DNA from: Adenanthera pavonina | Lineage: Eukaryota > Streptophyta > Magnoliopsida > Fabales > Fabaceae | Reading direction: 5' to 3' | Assembly: GCA_026686845.1 (NCBI GenBank) | Contig: JAIVEN010000010.1 | Location: 25,270,001 to 25,334,000 of the forward strand | Length of the DNA stretch: 64,000 nt | Shown: positions 34,586-45,165 of the stretch, piece after piece | Position numbering within the stretch: the first letter of the stretch is position 1 | How the letters are laid out: each line of letters begins with the position of its first letter | Program-made: the position numbers and the translations under genes | The notes under the pieces: model-generated | Databases searched by the model: none | Told to the model about the DNA's origin: nothing | The model's input: the letters and a program-made list of their open reading frames with translations, nothing else

Positions 34586-35689
34586 AATGTAACATAGCAA
34601 AATAAACTTAATAACACGTTTTCACATTCATTCCATATTCCAAACCCCATACCACACATTTCATAATGCTCAAAAGGACATAATACCACAAAGGTATAGA
34701 TTTAAAAGCATGTACATAATTTTACATATCATTTCAAAATATAAAATCATAACTTGAAAGTAGCATTAAGCATCATTCTCTCTTCTTTCTCCTAAGCCTT
34801 CTTAATGTCTTTGTCATAACTTGTGCCTAACATGTTGATACTTGGGGTCGTGAGATTATGGAAATTCCAGTAGCAAATCATATTTCACACATAATATGAT
34901 CATGCAAATAATAGAAAAATCATAAAACCATATTAAATCATAAAATACCATATTATTTATAAAAATTTCAATAGTACAACGGTTTAGAAAATAGAAATCT
35001 CAGGCATAAAGTCCACATATTTAAGTAGCCAAAAGAGTCACCAATCATCAAATACAGAATATGGCATATTATAAAGCATTTTATAATATAACAAGATAAT
35101 TAAGTGCAAGAAAAGTAACTTTGCTACCTCTTGGAGATCTTTTGGCCTTTTCTCTTGGAACCAAAGCTTCCACTACTTTTCTTGAACTTTTTCAAGTCTT
35201 AAATCAACACTAAATACTAGTTAAATCAACAAATTCAAGTGACTGTTTCATCAAGAACTAAGAAACCCTAGAATTTTCATATAACTTATCTTAAGGATGT
35301 TCTTGACACCAATATTTGTCATTAAGGTTTTTTTGTACGAGGAAACTATTTTTGGAATCAAAATCATGAAAATTCAACTAGGGCTAGGGAAAAAAATGCA
35401 AATATTAATTTTTCATGGTACTTTCCCTTAATTTTCCCCAAGGATCAAACTACAATTCATTCTTTCACAGGGACTAGGTTGCAAATTCATTTTTAATGCT
35501 TCCCTGGACTATGGAATTGCTATTTCACTTCTTTTTCCATCTTTTTATGCATCATATACTATATTTTCATATCTCTATATTTTTAGCATTTTTCAGAAAA
35601 ATTATGATGTAACACTTTACAACTTCTTTTTTAGAATTTATAACTTTCTTACTTTAAATTTATAACTTATTTTTCAAATCTTTACCACG

Positions 35690-36020
35690 AATTGTTTCAA
35701 ATTGCAAATTATTAAAAAAAAAGTTGCAAAGCACTGAAATAATTCATACTAAAAATTTGGAAAATAAATTGTAAATTTAGAGTAAACAAGTTGCAAATTC
35801 TAAAAAAAAGTTACAAAGTATTAAAACAATTTACAATAAAAATTTGAAAATGAGTTGAAAATTCAAAATAGCAAATTAGAAAATTTGAAAAAGAAATTGT
35901 AAGCATTAAAATAATTCATGGTAAAAATTTACAAAAAGAGTTGAAAATTCAGAGTAAATAAGTTGCAAATATTTCTTTTTTATTATTTCAATTGCAATTT
36001 TTTTTTATATTTTTATGAAT
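35690..36020. repeat. Right arm of a disrupted inverted repeat
   Basis: Words such as TTGCAAAGCACTGAAATAATTC, GGAAAATAAATTGTAAATTTAGAGTAAAC and AAAGTTACAAAGTATTAAAAC are reverse complements of sequence at 27470-27705. The array repeats about every 100 bases. Confidence 0.6.
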
Positions 36021-37380
36021 ACACATGTGTTTAATCCTTCTCTTTTTTGCAATATCGGGCAATATTTGTGGGAGTAGTATAACTCCAGAAGTCCTTGATA
36101 AATCCTTACATTTAATGATATTCTATATGGTTAGGGGCATAATTGGGAATCATCTTGAGATGATTAATGCTAAATATTTAATAAATTGATTAACTTTATG
36201 ACTTGGTTTGGAAGATAATCTTGTGAGTTTCATAAGTGCTTTTATGTCTTTGGAGTGGATATTGCATTAATTTGATGTATTTTTATCCTATGTATCTAAT
36301 TTGGAAGAAAAGAGTTTGATATTTGAAGTTGAATTTTGATGTTTAAGAAGTTCGCACCAGCAAAGATGAGTTTCAATAGAGTAAAACTAGAGGAGGCAAA
36401 AGTTTGAGCACAAAACATATAGCTATTTTGCCAGAGCAAAATATGTGACAAAATTTGGTTCATGCAAGCTAATGTTTGAGGGTCAAAATGAACAACTTCA
36501 CTTATTGCATGATTTTTTTAAGGCTTTTCATATATAACTCAAGGGTTACATCATTTTCAGGACTTGAGAGAGACCTTGAAGGCTCAAATGGAGGTGGAGT
36601 GAGGCTATGATATTGAAAAGTCATATTGTTATATTATTTTTGTCGTCCATACTTAGATTTTTTGTTGTGTAACTTTTGTTAATTTTGGGTATTTAACATA
36701 ATTTTCATATTATAGCTGGATCTGGAGTTTAGTGGAATTTAAGGATAAAATATGGGATTAAGTTCATTTTGTGTTGATTATACACATTCCATGATTTTGA
36801 GGCTTAATTCTTCCCATTGAAGTTGTTTCCACTGATTTAGGATACCTTAGTGCTTACTTAAGTATAATTGGGTGATTAATCGTGAAATTTTAGAGTTAAA
36901 TCTTTTGAGTTATTTTAGGAAAATACCATATCATACATTGTTTGGCAATCTATCATCTCATATCATTAGTTTTTAATTCATGTTGAACCCATTTCGAGCT
37001 ACTGTTTTTATCATTTTTTACTAGACTATTTTATCCATAATTAAAGATGTACTTGATATTAATTTTAATTTTTCCTAATCATTTTGAATTTAATTACCTA
37101 ATCATTTTCTTAAGCACTTGCTTAACCCTAATCCTTGTAACTAAGGTAGACCAAAATCATTTAGGGTTTTATTTTAGAACTGGTCGAATTTTAGTTAATG
37201 AATAGCGTTTTGGTCATTAATTTTTCCTTAGATCTCTAATTTCTCATTATTTTCTTAGGATTTTTATTTTCTTTTTATTTATTTATTTTAGTATATTTTT
37301 TCTCAATTTTCATGCTAATTCTGGTTTAATTAAGCCATTAATCTTGATTAATTTTTTATTATGTCTTTATCCTATGGTTT
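36021..37380. other. AT-rich DNA, no gene or repeat boundary recognised
   Basis: No domain, tandem repeat or terminal signature was found. The texture (long T runs, isolated GGAG blocks) is LTR-like but no second copy is in the window. Confidence 0.3.
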
Positions 37381-37389
37381 TACTTAATA

Positions 37390-37663
37390 ATGCTACTTGA
37401 TTGTATATGTCACATGATTTTATTTTTGTGTAACATTCTTAATATGACCTACGGCATGGACGTGTGGACTTTACAAGGATTAAAGGAGCTTAGTTGGATT
37501 AATTCTCTTTTCTCATTGGTTATCCTATCCACCTCACTATATTACAGTGCACTTCCATCTACCAAAGCTTCACTCACTTATACCAACCACGTTGCCACCT
37601 CACTATATAACCCCGAAATCCCCATTATACCCTTGCAGCCTCCCTAATTTTTACACTCACTGT
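37390..37663 (+). promoter_or_regulatory. Promoter-like DNA upstream of the golgin fragment
   Basis: A TATA box-like TATATAA lies at 37604-37610 in a CCACCTCACTATATAACCCC context, followed about 30-50 bases later by a pyrimidine-rich leader (CCCTAATTTTTACACTCACTG). Downstream are the duplicated leader and the golgin exon on the same strand. I infer that the native promoter came along with the exon. Activity cannot be judged from sequence. Confidence 0.45.
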
Positions 37664-38154
37664 CTACCCGAACGGGTCAGAAAACAACGAAGGCCGAGCT
37701 CTCTCTTACCTATCGTTCTCATCTTCAACGTTCTTGCTTTCAACCGTGAGTTCTTCCTTCTTCCATCAATTCACGGCACTTTTCTGCGATTTCTTCACCA
37801 ATTTGTCCCTCTCTCCCTTCTCCACACACTCCAACCATCAATTGAATCATTTACTCTTCCATTCTCTTCAACAAGTGAGAACCGTGGAGGCTTCTTGAAG
37901 AAGTTTCATTATCTACCCGAACGGGTCAGAAAACAACGAAGGCCGAGCTCTTTCTTACCTATCGTTCTCATCTTCAACGTTCTTGCTTTCAACCGTGAGT
38001 TCTTCCTTCTTCCATCAATTCACGGCACTTTTCTGCGATTTCTTCACCAATTTGTCCCTCTCTCCCTTCTCCACACACTCCAACCATCAATTGCATCATT
38101 TACTCTTCCATTCTCTTCAACAAGTGAGAACCGTGGAGGCTTCTTGAAGAAGTT
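37664..38154 (+). repeat. 249-bp tandem duplication of a leader segment
   Basis: The unit starting CTACCCGAACGGGTCAGAAA occurs at 37664-37912 and again from 37913 to about 38154, ending CTTCTTGAAGAAGTT. The copies differ at only a few bases (CTCTCTCTT/CTCTTTCTT, GAATCATT/GCATCATT), so the duplication is recent compared with most repeats here. It creates a 221-codon open frame (37547-38212) that is a by-product: the native golgin frame lies in another phase. Confidence 0.85.
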
Positions 38155-38280
38155 GCTGGAAAATTTTTCAAAGCCAAAGAGGCAGAGATTGAAAGGAAGA
38201 AGATGGAGGTGAGAGAAAGGGTTCAGGCGTAGTTGGGTCGAGTTGAGGAAGAAACTAAGCGTCTCGCCATGATTCTTGAG
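38140..38280 (+). pseudogene. DUF662/GORAB-like golgin exon fragment
   Basis: The plus strand reads EEVAGKFFKAKEAEIERKK followed by MEVRERVQA, then a TAG at 38230-38232, then LGRVEEETKRLAMILE. This is the conserved start of the plant RAB6-interacting-golgin-like family (DUF662), a coiled-coil protein of roughly 150-200 residues linked to the Golgi. In the family the position of the stop is Gln, so the TAG is probably CAG to TAG. Similarity ends about 38280 where the family continues LADPM, so at most 45 codons remain. It is the first of three plus-strand gene fragments. Confidence 0.78.
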
Positions 38281-39099
38281 GTACTCCAGCAATTGTTCAG
38301 GTCTTTTCTTCCCCTTTCTTTTCTGGATTAGAATATAATATTGTTTGGATTGAGAAAATGCGGCACTGTCTGAATTTTCTGATTCCCCCTGGTTTTATTC
38401 TGTTTGAAACTCAATTTTATTCGTTTTCTGCTCCTTTGAGAATATTTATTTGAAGTCGGTTGATAATTTTCTGCCTAATTGTAAATTCTTTCGCAAATCT
38501 CCGAAAAGCGGCTGTGTCAGTTTCAGTGAGTATCCCTTAGACTTAGTCTGTTAGGCAATGATGCCCAAGGATGGTTGTTATCTCTGAGCCCTTTAGCCCT
38601 TTTTATTTTGTAGAGAACCAGTGTTGAAGTCTAACTGTACTGGCTTTAGCATTCTAGTTCTACTTTTGGCACTGCAGTGACTCACAAGTCAATTACTTTG
38701 TTTCTTGTTGTGGACTTGTGGGAGCGATGTTGAACTTGAAGATTATTTAGTCTGAAATTTGGAAATACACTGTCAAAAATGAGCTCTTGGCTGCTGATTT
38801 TTTAAACTTCTTCAGGCCCCTGATTTTGCTTTATTGCTTGACTTTTATTTCATCTGGATAATTGTAAATCCAAATAATGTTCAATAACTGCTTTTACATG
38901 TTTATTGTAATGTAATCTAATATCTTCTTCGTACCATAGTAATCTTGTCTCGTTCTTTTGGCTTTTGCTTTTCTGGGCTGATCTGGTAATACGAACTAAA
39001 GTTTTGTCAGTATAGCAGAGATAACGATATTTGTCTCTGTTTCATAAGTTTGATGACAAACAGTCTGAAGAGGCAAATATAACTGTTTACATTGACAAT

Positions 39100-39796
39100 A
39101 GCTGGCCTTTATATATGGTGATTTGGCGAATTCAAGTGCTTTAAAGAGGCCCGCTGGTATTGATAATTCTGATTTGATATATGAAGGAACGTCTGAGGAT
39201 TCTGGTGCAGGTGTTGAGATCCATCATACGTTGTTAGAAGGAAGAGACTACGTATTGCTTCCCCAAGACGTTTGGAATCAATCATACTCATGGTGAGATT
39301 GCTTGCAGTTGCCCACTTCAAATTTGGTTCATCTCTGTGAGAATGCCTTTTTTACTGATTTCTTTATTTTCTTGATATTTTTAACAAATTTGCAAGTAGG
39401 TACTAATTTATTGGTTGATAAACCTAATGTCATCATGAGCAGCAGTTAATTGTTAAGCTGTGTGTTGGATCTCATTCACTCTTGTTTGAAAACATCAAGT
39501 TTACTCTTGTATGAGAAAAAGAAAATTTTGATATTTTACTGCTATTGCATGAAAGAATTATTTAATTGTGTGGAAAAACCACAACATGTGAAGGAATTGC
39601 ATATTTGATTGCTTGCAGCATTCCTTTCTGATCTGAAAGGAAAAGATACAATCAGGTAAATTATTTTACTGTGCATTTCCATCTCATTTTGTATCATAAC
39701 TATTCTATCAGACAATAATAGCTATATCACGATGTTTGACAATAATGGCAATTCTATTGTTTTAGGTATGGCCGTGGTCCTACATTGGCAAGGATG
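39100..39796 (+). pseudogene. Ubiquitin-specific protease (DUSP domain) gene fragment
   Basis: The exon ending at 39292 reads LKRPAGIDNSDLIYEG, TSEDSGAGVEIHHTLLEGRD and YVLLPQDVWNQSYSW. It continues across an intron (GT at 39293, AG at 39765) into YGRGPTLAR at 39766-39796. This is the DUSP (domain in ubiquitin-specific protease) region of plant UBP5/8/11-type deubiquitinases, with its W-Y-G-G-G-P signature slightly changed to WYGRGP. The catalytic Cys and His boxes are absent. Splice phase is exact (TCATG|GTATGG = W Y). The piece breaks inside its second exon, where valyl-tRNA synthetase sequence takes over. Confidence 0.82.
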
Positions 39797-42070
39797 GGAC
39801 ACTTAATGAGGTTGCTGGCTTGTACAGGTATCTTCTATGACTTTTTTAAAATTGATTATGTAGCATTGTGCCTGATATATGTGAACACAACCTGAATGCT
39901 AGTGGCCTTGATCAGTTTGAGGCTCGCAAGAAACTATGTGCAAAGTTTGAGGAGACAGGATTAGCTGAGAAAAAGGAGCCACACACTTTACGTGTTCCCA
40001 GATGGAGAAGTGAGATTTTTTTCCCTCTCAAGTTGATGTTTATTTATTTGTATTAAAATCTTCTGTGCTGATATTCGTATATTCAATTTTCTTATAGGTT
40101 TTTGGAAAATTCTTATTTTTTTATGCTCACTTCCCTTAAAGACTGTCTTCATTTTTTAATCAGGTGATAGAGCCACTTGTTAGTAAGCAGTGATTTGTTA
40201 GTATGGAGCCCCTTGCTGAAAAAGCTCTTGACGCAGTTAAAAAGGAGAGCTGACCATAATTCCAGAAAGATTTGAGAAGGTTTGTATAATCGCATTCACT
40301 ATGAGACATGCAAACTCACACTGATATTGTTCGATAGTTTAACACGATCTCTTTTACAGTATCGAGAACTTTTAACTGCTACACCTCATTTGCTAAGTAT
40401 CCAGTTGACTTAAATTTTCTAAATTTCTAACTCTCACTGTTCTTGCTTTATTTCTTCACATTTGTATATTGTATCATTGGTCTATGAATAATCTTTTTGT
40501 GACTTGCAACTGTAATTGCATTGAAAAGATGTTTGGCTCATACACTTGTCCTAAGGTGGATTAATGATATGCCACATTGTAGCTAAATTAATCATGGAAT
40601 ATTTATTCAGTGTCCGTTTGGTTTGTCTTGTTGTAAAAGGTCATTTAGAATAACTACAGTTTACAAAAATGAAGTTTGGATAAAAGTAGAGAAGTTTACC
40701 ATAAACCTGTTTGGATAACTTTGGAAAAAATGATGGTTAGAAACCATGGTTTGGTTTACCAAAAGGTAAACCAAACAGCCCCTGAAAAATATATGTTAAA
40801 GCTTGGGGTGATTCAGTCTAATTACAGCTTTGGTTTTTATATACTTTTATTTTGGTGTAGATTATCTAATGCAACCTGAAAGTATTTTCCTATTTCATAT
40901 ATTATAAGGCACAAAGTACAGCTTGTTAATATATATATATATATATGCGGGTCACTGTTCTATCTGATTTCTCTCCTGTGTTTATGCTGTCATTGTTTCA
41001 CTCTATGCTTTATGTTAATGATAGATTTATAATCACTGGCTTTCCAACATCAAGGATTGGTGTATAAGCAGACAACTATGGTGGGGAAACCGGCTACCTG
41101 TTTGGTACATTGTTGGAAAAGACAATGAAGAGGAATATATAGTTGCTAGAAATGCTGATGAAGCACTTGAGAAAGCTCACGAAAGATATGGGAAGGATGT
41201 AGAAATATATCAGGACCCAGATGTTCTTGAGCCAAAGCCGGTTTTCAATATCTTTTCTTTAAGCAGAATTATTCATTGATGTTCTTATTTTATTTTGGAT
41301 GCAATTATTAAGCATTGACAGTTAAAAATAGGTGCCATGTCTAGGTTTGGAAGGTGTAGGCACTCATATTAAACATTGTATGTCATTTCAAATTACACAT
41401 GGACACTTAAAATTTGTCATGTCCTGTGTAATTGGCGGTGTTCATGCTTTTTAAAGATCCACTGATCACGAGTATCTTGTCCTTTACGGAAAATGTCCTT
41501 GACTAACTAGTAGTTTTGCAAAAACATTTTCCTAACAGAAGCTGATCATTTACTATCTGCTTATGTATGCGTGTATGGTTTTATAGATCTAATGTTAGGC
41601 ATGAGATATACAATTTATGCATTTGGAGTTGTTGTGTCTTCGGGTAGATCAACATCTATCTCTTCTGCTTTATAGTTTTGTTTTCAGCTTTTCCTCCTTG
41701 CATGGAGTTTTTTTTTTTGGACAATTTTTTTGGACAACTCTTTACATGGAATTGGATGTACAATTTTTCAAATGAAAAGATTCATCAATTGGGAATACTT
41801 TTATGTTTATGAGATCTTGGTTACCTACTAAATGCTGTTAAATCTAGTTTGTGAAATCTCTTTTGGAAGCATGTTTTCCTACTGTTTCCTGTCTTCACTG
41901 TTAAATCAATAATCTTCCTTCATGATATGCAAAACATTTCTTTTAATTATATGTTCTAAACATATTATGTATTTGAATAGAGCACTGTGGGCTTTTAGCA
42001 CCCTTGGATGGCCAGATCCGTCAGCTGAGGATTTTAAACGATTCTATCCAACTAAAATGCTTGAGACAGG
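39783..42070 (+). pseudogene. Valyl-tRNA synthetase gene fragment, five exons
   Basis: Plus-strand exons, all with GT/AG borders except as noted: 39783-39827 (YIGKDGTLNEVAGLY), 39903-40009 (GLDQFEARKKL, EETGLAEKKEPHTLRVPR), 40164-40279 (VIEPLVSKQ, MEPLAEKALDAV), 41025-41245 ([43 protein letters not shown]) and 41981-42070 ([25 protein letters not shown]). They cover the stretch between the editing domain and the KMSKS loop of plant ValRS, which charges tRNA-Val. The HIGH and KMSKS motifs are outside the fragment. It is dead: a TGA replaces Trp in KQWFV (about 40191), a 1-base deletion shifts the frame near 40245, WWGHRIP is WWGNRLP, and exon four drifts after DVL. The open frame at 39868-40056 is partly intron. 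Confidence 0.9.
40929..40946. repeat. (AT)9 microsatellite
   Basis: A perfect AT dinucleotide run lies in the third intron of the valyl-tRNA synthetase fragment. Confidence 0.9.
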
Positions 42071-43004
42071 GTATGTCTTGCTTGCTTCTGCCCCTTGGTG
42101 ATGGTGATTTTTTTTTCCTGTTCTGTTTTCAGCTTTTCTCTTTACTTGGGTAATATACATAATTGTAGGTGGTTCTTGATCTATTATCCCATCTCATTTG
42201 TATGGGGTGAGAGTCCACTAGATTTGGATGGTATTGCTTCTTGAATAAACTTTCTATGGTTTTGCTTCCAGAACTGGAATAATACGGACAATTAATTTTG
42301 CTGATGTCAATATGTTTATCATCAGTCTGCAATTTAGTTTATTTGAGAAAGTGACTGAAAACAGAATAACAACCATATCAAAATACTAATAACAGCAACT
42401 TCGCAATTTTCCAACAACACTAGATTAGTAGCATTATCTACAATTACTAGCATAGTTATCATATCTGGTAATACTAAGCTACATAAATCTCAAATGTTCT
42501 ATTTACCAATTTTCTATGGGAAGCTTCTGTCTGTTAGATTGAGACTCTGATTTATTTATTTATTATGAAGGAGGGAGGACTATAAAAGATTTTAGTGAAA
42601 ATGCGTTTTTTCCTGAAAATGCATTGTTTAAAAAACTCTATGCTTTTCTTCGAACATTTCCATGGCATTTCATCTTCATTTCCAGCATGCGTATATATAA
42701 AAGTTTGATATGTAGATTTAAGTATAACTATATGGATATTATAATAGTGTGTCTTCTTTTGGATCTTGTCCAAAAAAAAAAGAAGCTATTAGAATTTTGA
42801 TGGTTTAAGAAACCTCTTAATACGGGGACAGGAAGAAAAAAATGAGATTTTTTTTTAAATAATGGGAGTTACAATCAGGCCCAAAAAAAAAGTTGGAGTT
42901 TCAAGAATGTTTGTTAATAAAAAAGTTTTGAAAATGTTTTAAAATTGTTTCCGAAGTCCAAAAGCCAGCGTTCCCGAAACTCTTGTCTAACATTTTTTTC
43001 TTCC
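42071..43004. other. Intron-like and AT-rich DNA, no further exon
   Basis: No continuation of the synthetase (HDILFFWVARM-type sequence) was found downstream of the donor at 42071. The rest is AT-rich with A and T runs (42770-42900) leading into a CACTA-type end. Confidence 0.45.
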
Positions 43005-43151
43005 AAAAAAAATAATTTTTATATTGGTTATTTATGCAATGGATATAAAAAATATTTTTTTTCCATCAATTTTAAACTTGATATAAAAAATACATTTTTT
43101 ACATCGGCTAAATTATGTTACCTAACGTAAAAATTCATTTTTGTAATAGTG
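43005..43151. mobile_element. CACTA-type terminus, right end
   Basis: It ends CATTTTTGTAATAGTG, the inverse of CACTATTACAAAAATG, a typical CACTA end. It is preceded by related motifs (TACATCGGCTAAATTATG, ATGGATATAAAAAATA, TTGATATAAAAAATAC) that look like subterminal repeats. If real, the element lies to the left and could include the gene fragments at 37.4-42.1 kb. The partner end was not found. Confidence 0.5.
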
Positions 43152-44600
43152 GTAGTAGTTATTTTCACCTTAGTAGCGGGTACAACTGCTACAGTTGACA
43201 AGGACAACGGTTAAGTGAAACACCACTCTGACAGGTGACATGAGCAATACAGTGATGGAGACAAAAACTACTGCTAAATTTGATCAAAACGCCTCAAACT
43301 TAGCCATAGTTAATACAATCCAATGCTTTAAACCCACTATAAAAATGATTGTACTAACAACCTGGAACTCGCTACAGTAACTGCTACTAACTTTTGGTGG
43401 TGGTTTAGAATGGCATTGCAACAATTAATGACCCGCTTCCAAATGAAGAAATAAAATACAAATTTTCCGCCATGAAATTTAGCCACATATTAGTGAAGTT
43501 TGACTAATCGCTACCATATTTAAAATTGAATTTTTGTGCCAACTTATCAATAAAAAAATAATTATTATTAAAATTCAAATAATAAAGATGATTTACCAAA
43601 ATTTTCTCTATTTCAACTTAACAAATGATTAAAATTAGCAATTAATTTAATTTTGTATTTATTTTGTATTTTACAAATAAATTAATGAGACACAAATAAA
43701 AAATTAAATAAAAATTAATCATGTAAAGAAATTATTAATATTCACTAAAAATGATAAAAATACAACTTTAATTAATATAAATTATATAATTATGTTATCC
43801 ATAAATGCAAAAAATGAAATTACATTACAATTTCAAATCATAAAATAAAAAGAAAAATTTCTTCAAATCTATCTTATCACCCTTCCTTTTATTACTCTTT
43901 AGATATCCTTCATCATCCTTAGATCATTCTTATCTTCAAACTTTTAGCAAAGTTTCCGGTAAGAAGAAAAGAAGAAGAAGAGAGCAATATAAATGTATAC
44001 AAGATGAGAAGAAGCAACTCAAATGAACTGAAATGGTGAGGGATAGGGAATTTATAGGGAAATGATGTGGGATGGGGAATTTATAGGGATATGATATTAA
44101 TAGTGGTTACAATAGTGGTTATCGATAGCTTTTGGATTTAGCTATTGTAGCGGTTATGACCGTGGTTACTAACTATTGCTAAATTTAATTATTGTGGTAG
44201 TAAGCTGTTAACTGCTACTATAATCATTGCTAATTTTTAATATACTTACATATATATAAATTCATATTATTTTGATTTAATTTTCAATTTGAGTTTTTTA
44301 AAAGCAATTATTTTAACAATCATAAATTTTTTAAGTTGATGAAGTGTTGTCAAATTATAATTTTTTTTTCATTTAATAATGACAAACTATATTTTTTTTG
44401 TAAAGAAAAATTCAAAATTATAATCAAGTAATTAGAAAAAAAATAAGTCTGAAAAATTATAAATTGAAGTTTGTAAATTAAAATCAAGTAACTAAAAAAT
44501 TAAAAGTGCTAAATAAAATAAAATGTACAAAAAAATTTTAAAATGCACAAATATCCTTAAAATTTCTAAAAAAACTACTGTTGGCACTTAGACTGACTAG
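43152..44600. repeat. Degenerate repeats resembling a CACTA subterminal region
   Basis: Words such as GCTACAGTTG, GTAGCGG, CTGCTAC and TAGTGGTTA recur on both strands at 43150-43440 and 44085-44245 around an AT-rich core without genes. The adjacent Transposase_24 remnant supports a decayed En/Spm element. The ends are unclear. Confidence 0.4.
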
Positions 44601-44613
44601 GGTGTGCTTGCTC

Positions 44614-45165
44614 CTTAGAATCCTACTAGTCCTGATGCGCCTGGGTATGTGATGTAGAATGAGTCGAATAAGGACCAGGTGCATGACCAGTAGAGGATGA
44701 CTGGAAAGGTGGAATGATAATCAATAGGACCTAAATAGTTGGGGGGTGTTATCAGGAAAGAGTTGGCTAAGTACTTGCTGCATTGCTGTAGCAGCAACCT
44801 ACAATGCAGCAATAGAGGCAGCCTATTGCACCATTCGAGGCACCTATTCCTAAAGCTCTTGATATTGGTTCTGCACAGTGCCGAGCATTTGATACATCTC
44901 ATCATATGATGCCATGCTAGGTAGTGGTGTAGATGCAGATGATTGTGAAGCAAAGGACAATTATCCACACACATGCTTAGAGCTACTTAGAATTTGGGTC
45001 TACATGACACCTTGACCCAACCCTCGAACCCTCCCTGGGTGCTCTAGCACTACAAAAGTTTCCTGCAAGAGCTACACTTCAACCTCTATTGCCCCAAAAA
45101 TTGATCCCTGTGATTCCATGATCTCCATAAGCCATTGCTAAATATTGTTTTGTTCAAATCAAAAG
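44614..45165 (-). pseudogene. Transposase_24 (Ptta/En-Spm) C-terminal remnant
   Basis: Reading right to left on the minus strand gives WLMEIMESQGSIFGAIEVEV, HPGRVRGLGQGVM, then SQSSASTPLPSMASYDEMYQ, MLGTVQNQYQEL and a region that decays into stops before AATAMQQVLSQLFPDN. The GRVRGLGQG box and following coiled segment match the C-terminus of the plant Transposase_24 family encoded by CACTA elements. Several stops make it a pseudogene. The open frame 44615-44974 on the same strand is in the wrong phase. Confidence 0.62.

Larger units (their letters stand above)
27701..35619 (-). mobile_element. Family-B solo LTR (B4) with target duplication, doubly split
   Basis: It starts TGTAACACC at 27706 and ends TGTAACA at 35614. 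The perfect 5-bp duplication CTTTA lies at 27701-27705 and 35615-35619. After removing the CACTA element (27724-30222) and the Sirevirus-like insertion (31106-34585), about 1.9 kb of family-B LTR remains, matching B1 (for example TGCAAAATGAACTT, and CTCTATCCACTTTTCAGGAA-like blocks near 31005). There is no internal domain, so it is a solo LTR. Confidence 0.85.

Noticed and set aside
36021..37380. Athila/Tat-like LTR
   Set aside because: The texture is suggestive but no terminus, primer site, polypurine tract or second copy was found.
37533..37545. CACTATATTACAG as left partner of the CACTA end at 43151
   Set aside because: Only the first bases resemble CACTATTACAAAAATG. The following sequence does not match, and it lies in promoter-like DNA.
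37547..38212. 221-codon plus-strand open frame across the 249-bp duplication
   Set aside because: The frame consists of the same 83-residue stretch twice, is rich in Phe/Leu/Ser/Pro from CT-rich leader DNA, and is out of phase with the recognisable golgin reading. It is a by-product of the duplication.
39868..40056. 62-codon frame starting MPDICEHN as the start of a new protein
   Set aside because: Its first 12 codons fall in the short 39828-39902 intron. The rest is the valyl-tRNA synthetase exon read through its donor site.
24233..40860. TTTTGGTGTAG at about 40850 as the partner end of the CACTACACCAAA terminus at 24233
   Set aside because: It lacks the final TG, has no TTGGCGTTT subterminal repeats, no TGT duplication, and lies inside an intron of the synthetase fragment.
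44615..44974. 119-codon minus-strand frame as a novel His/Leu-rich protein
   Set aside because: The frame beside it reads as Transposase_24 C-terminus with stops. This one is its shadow.
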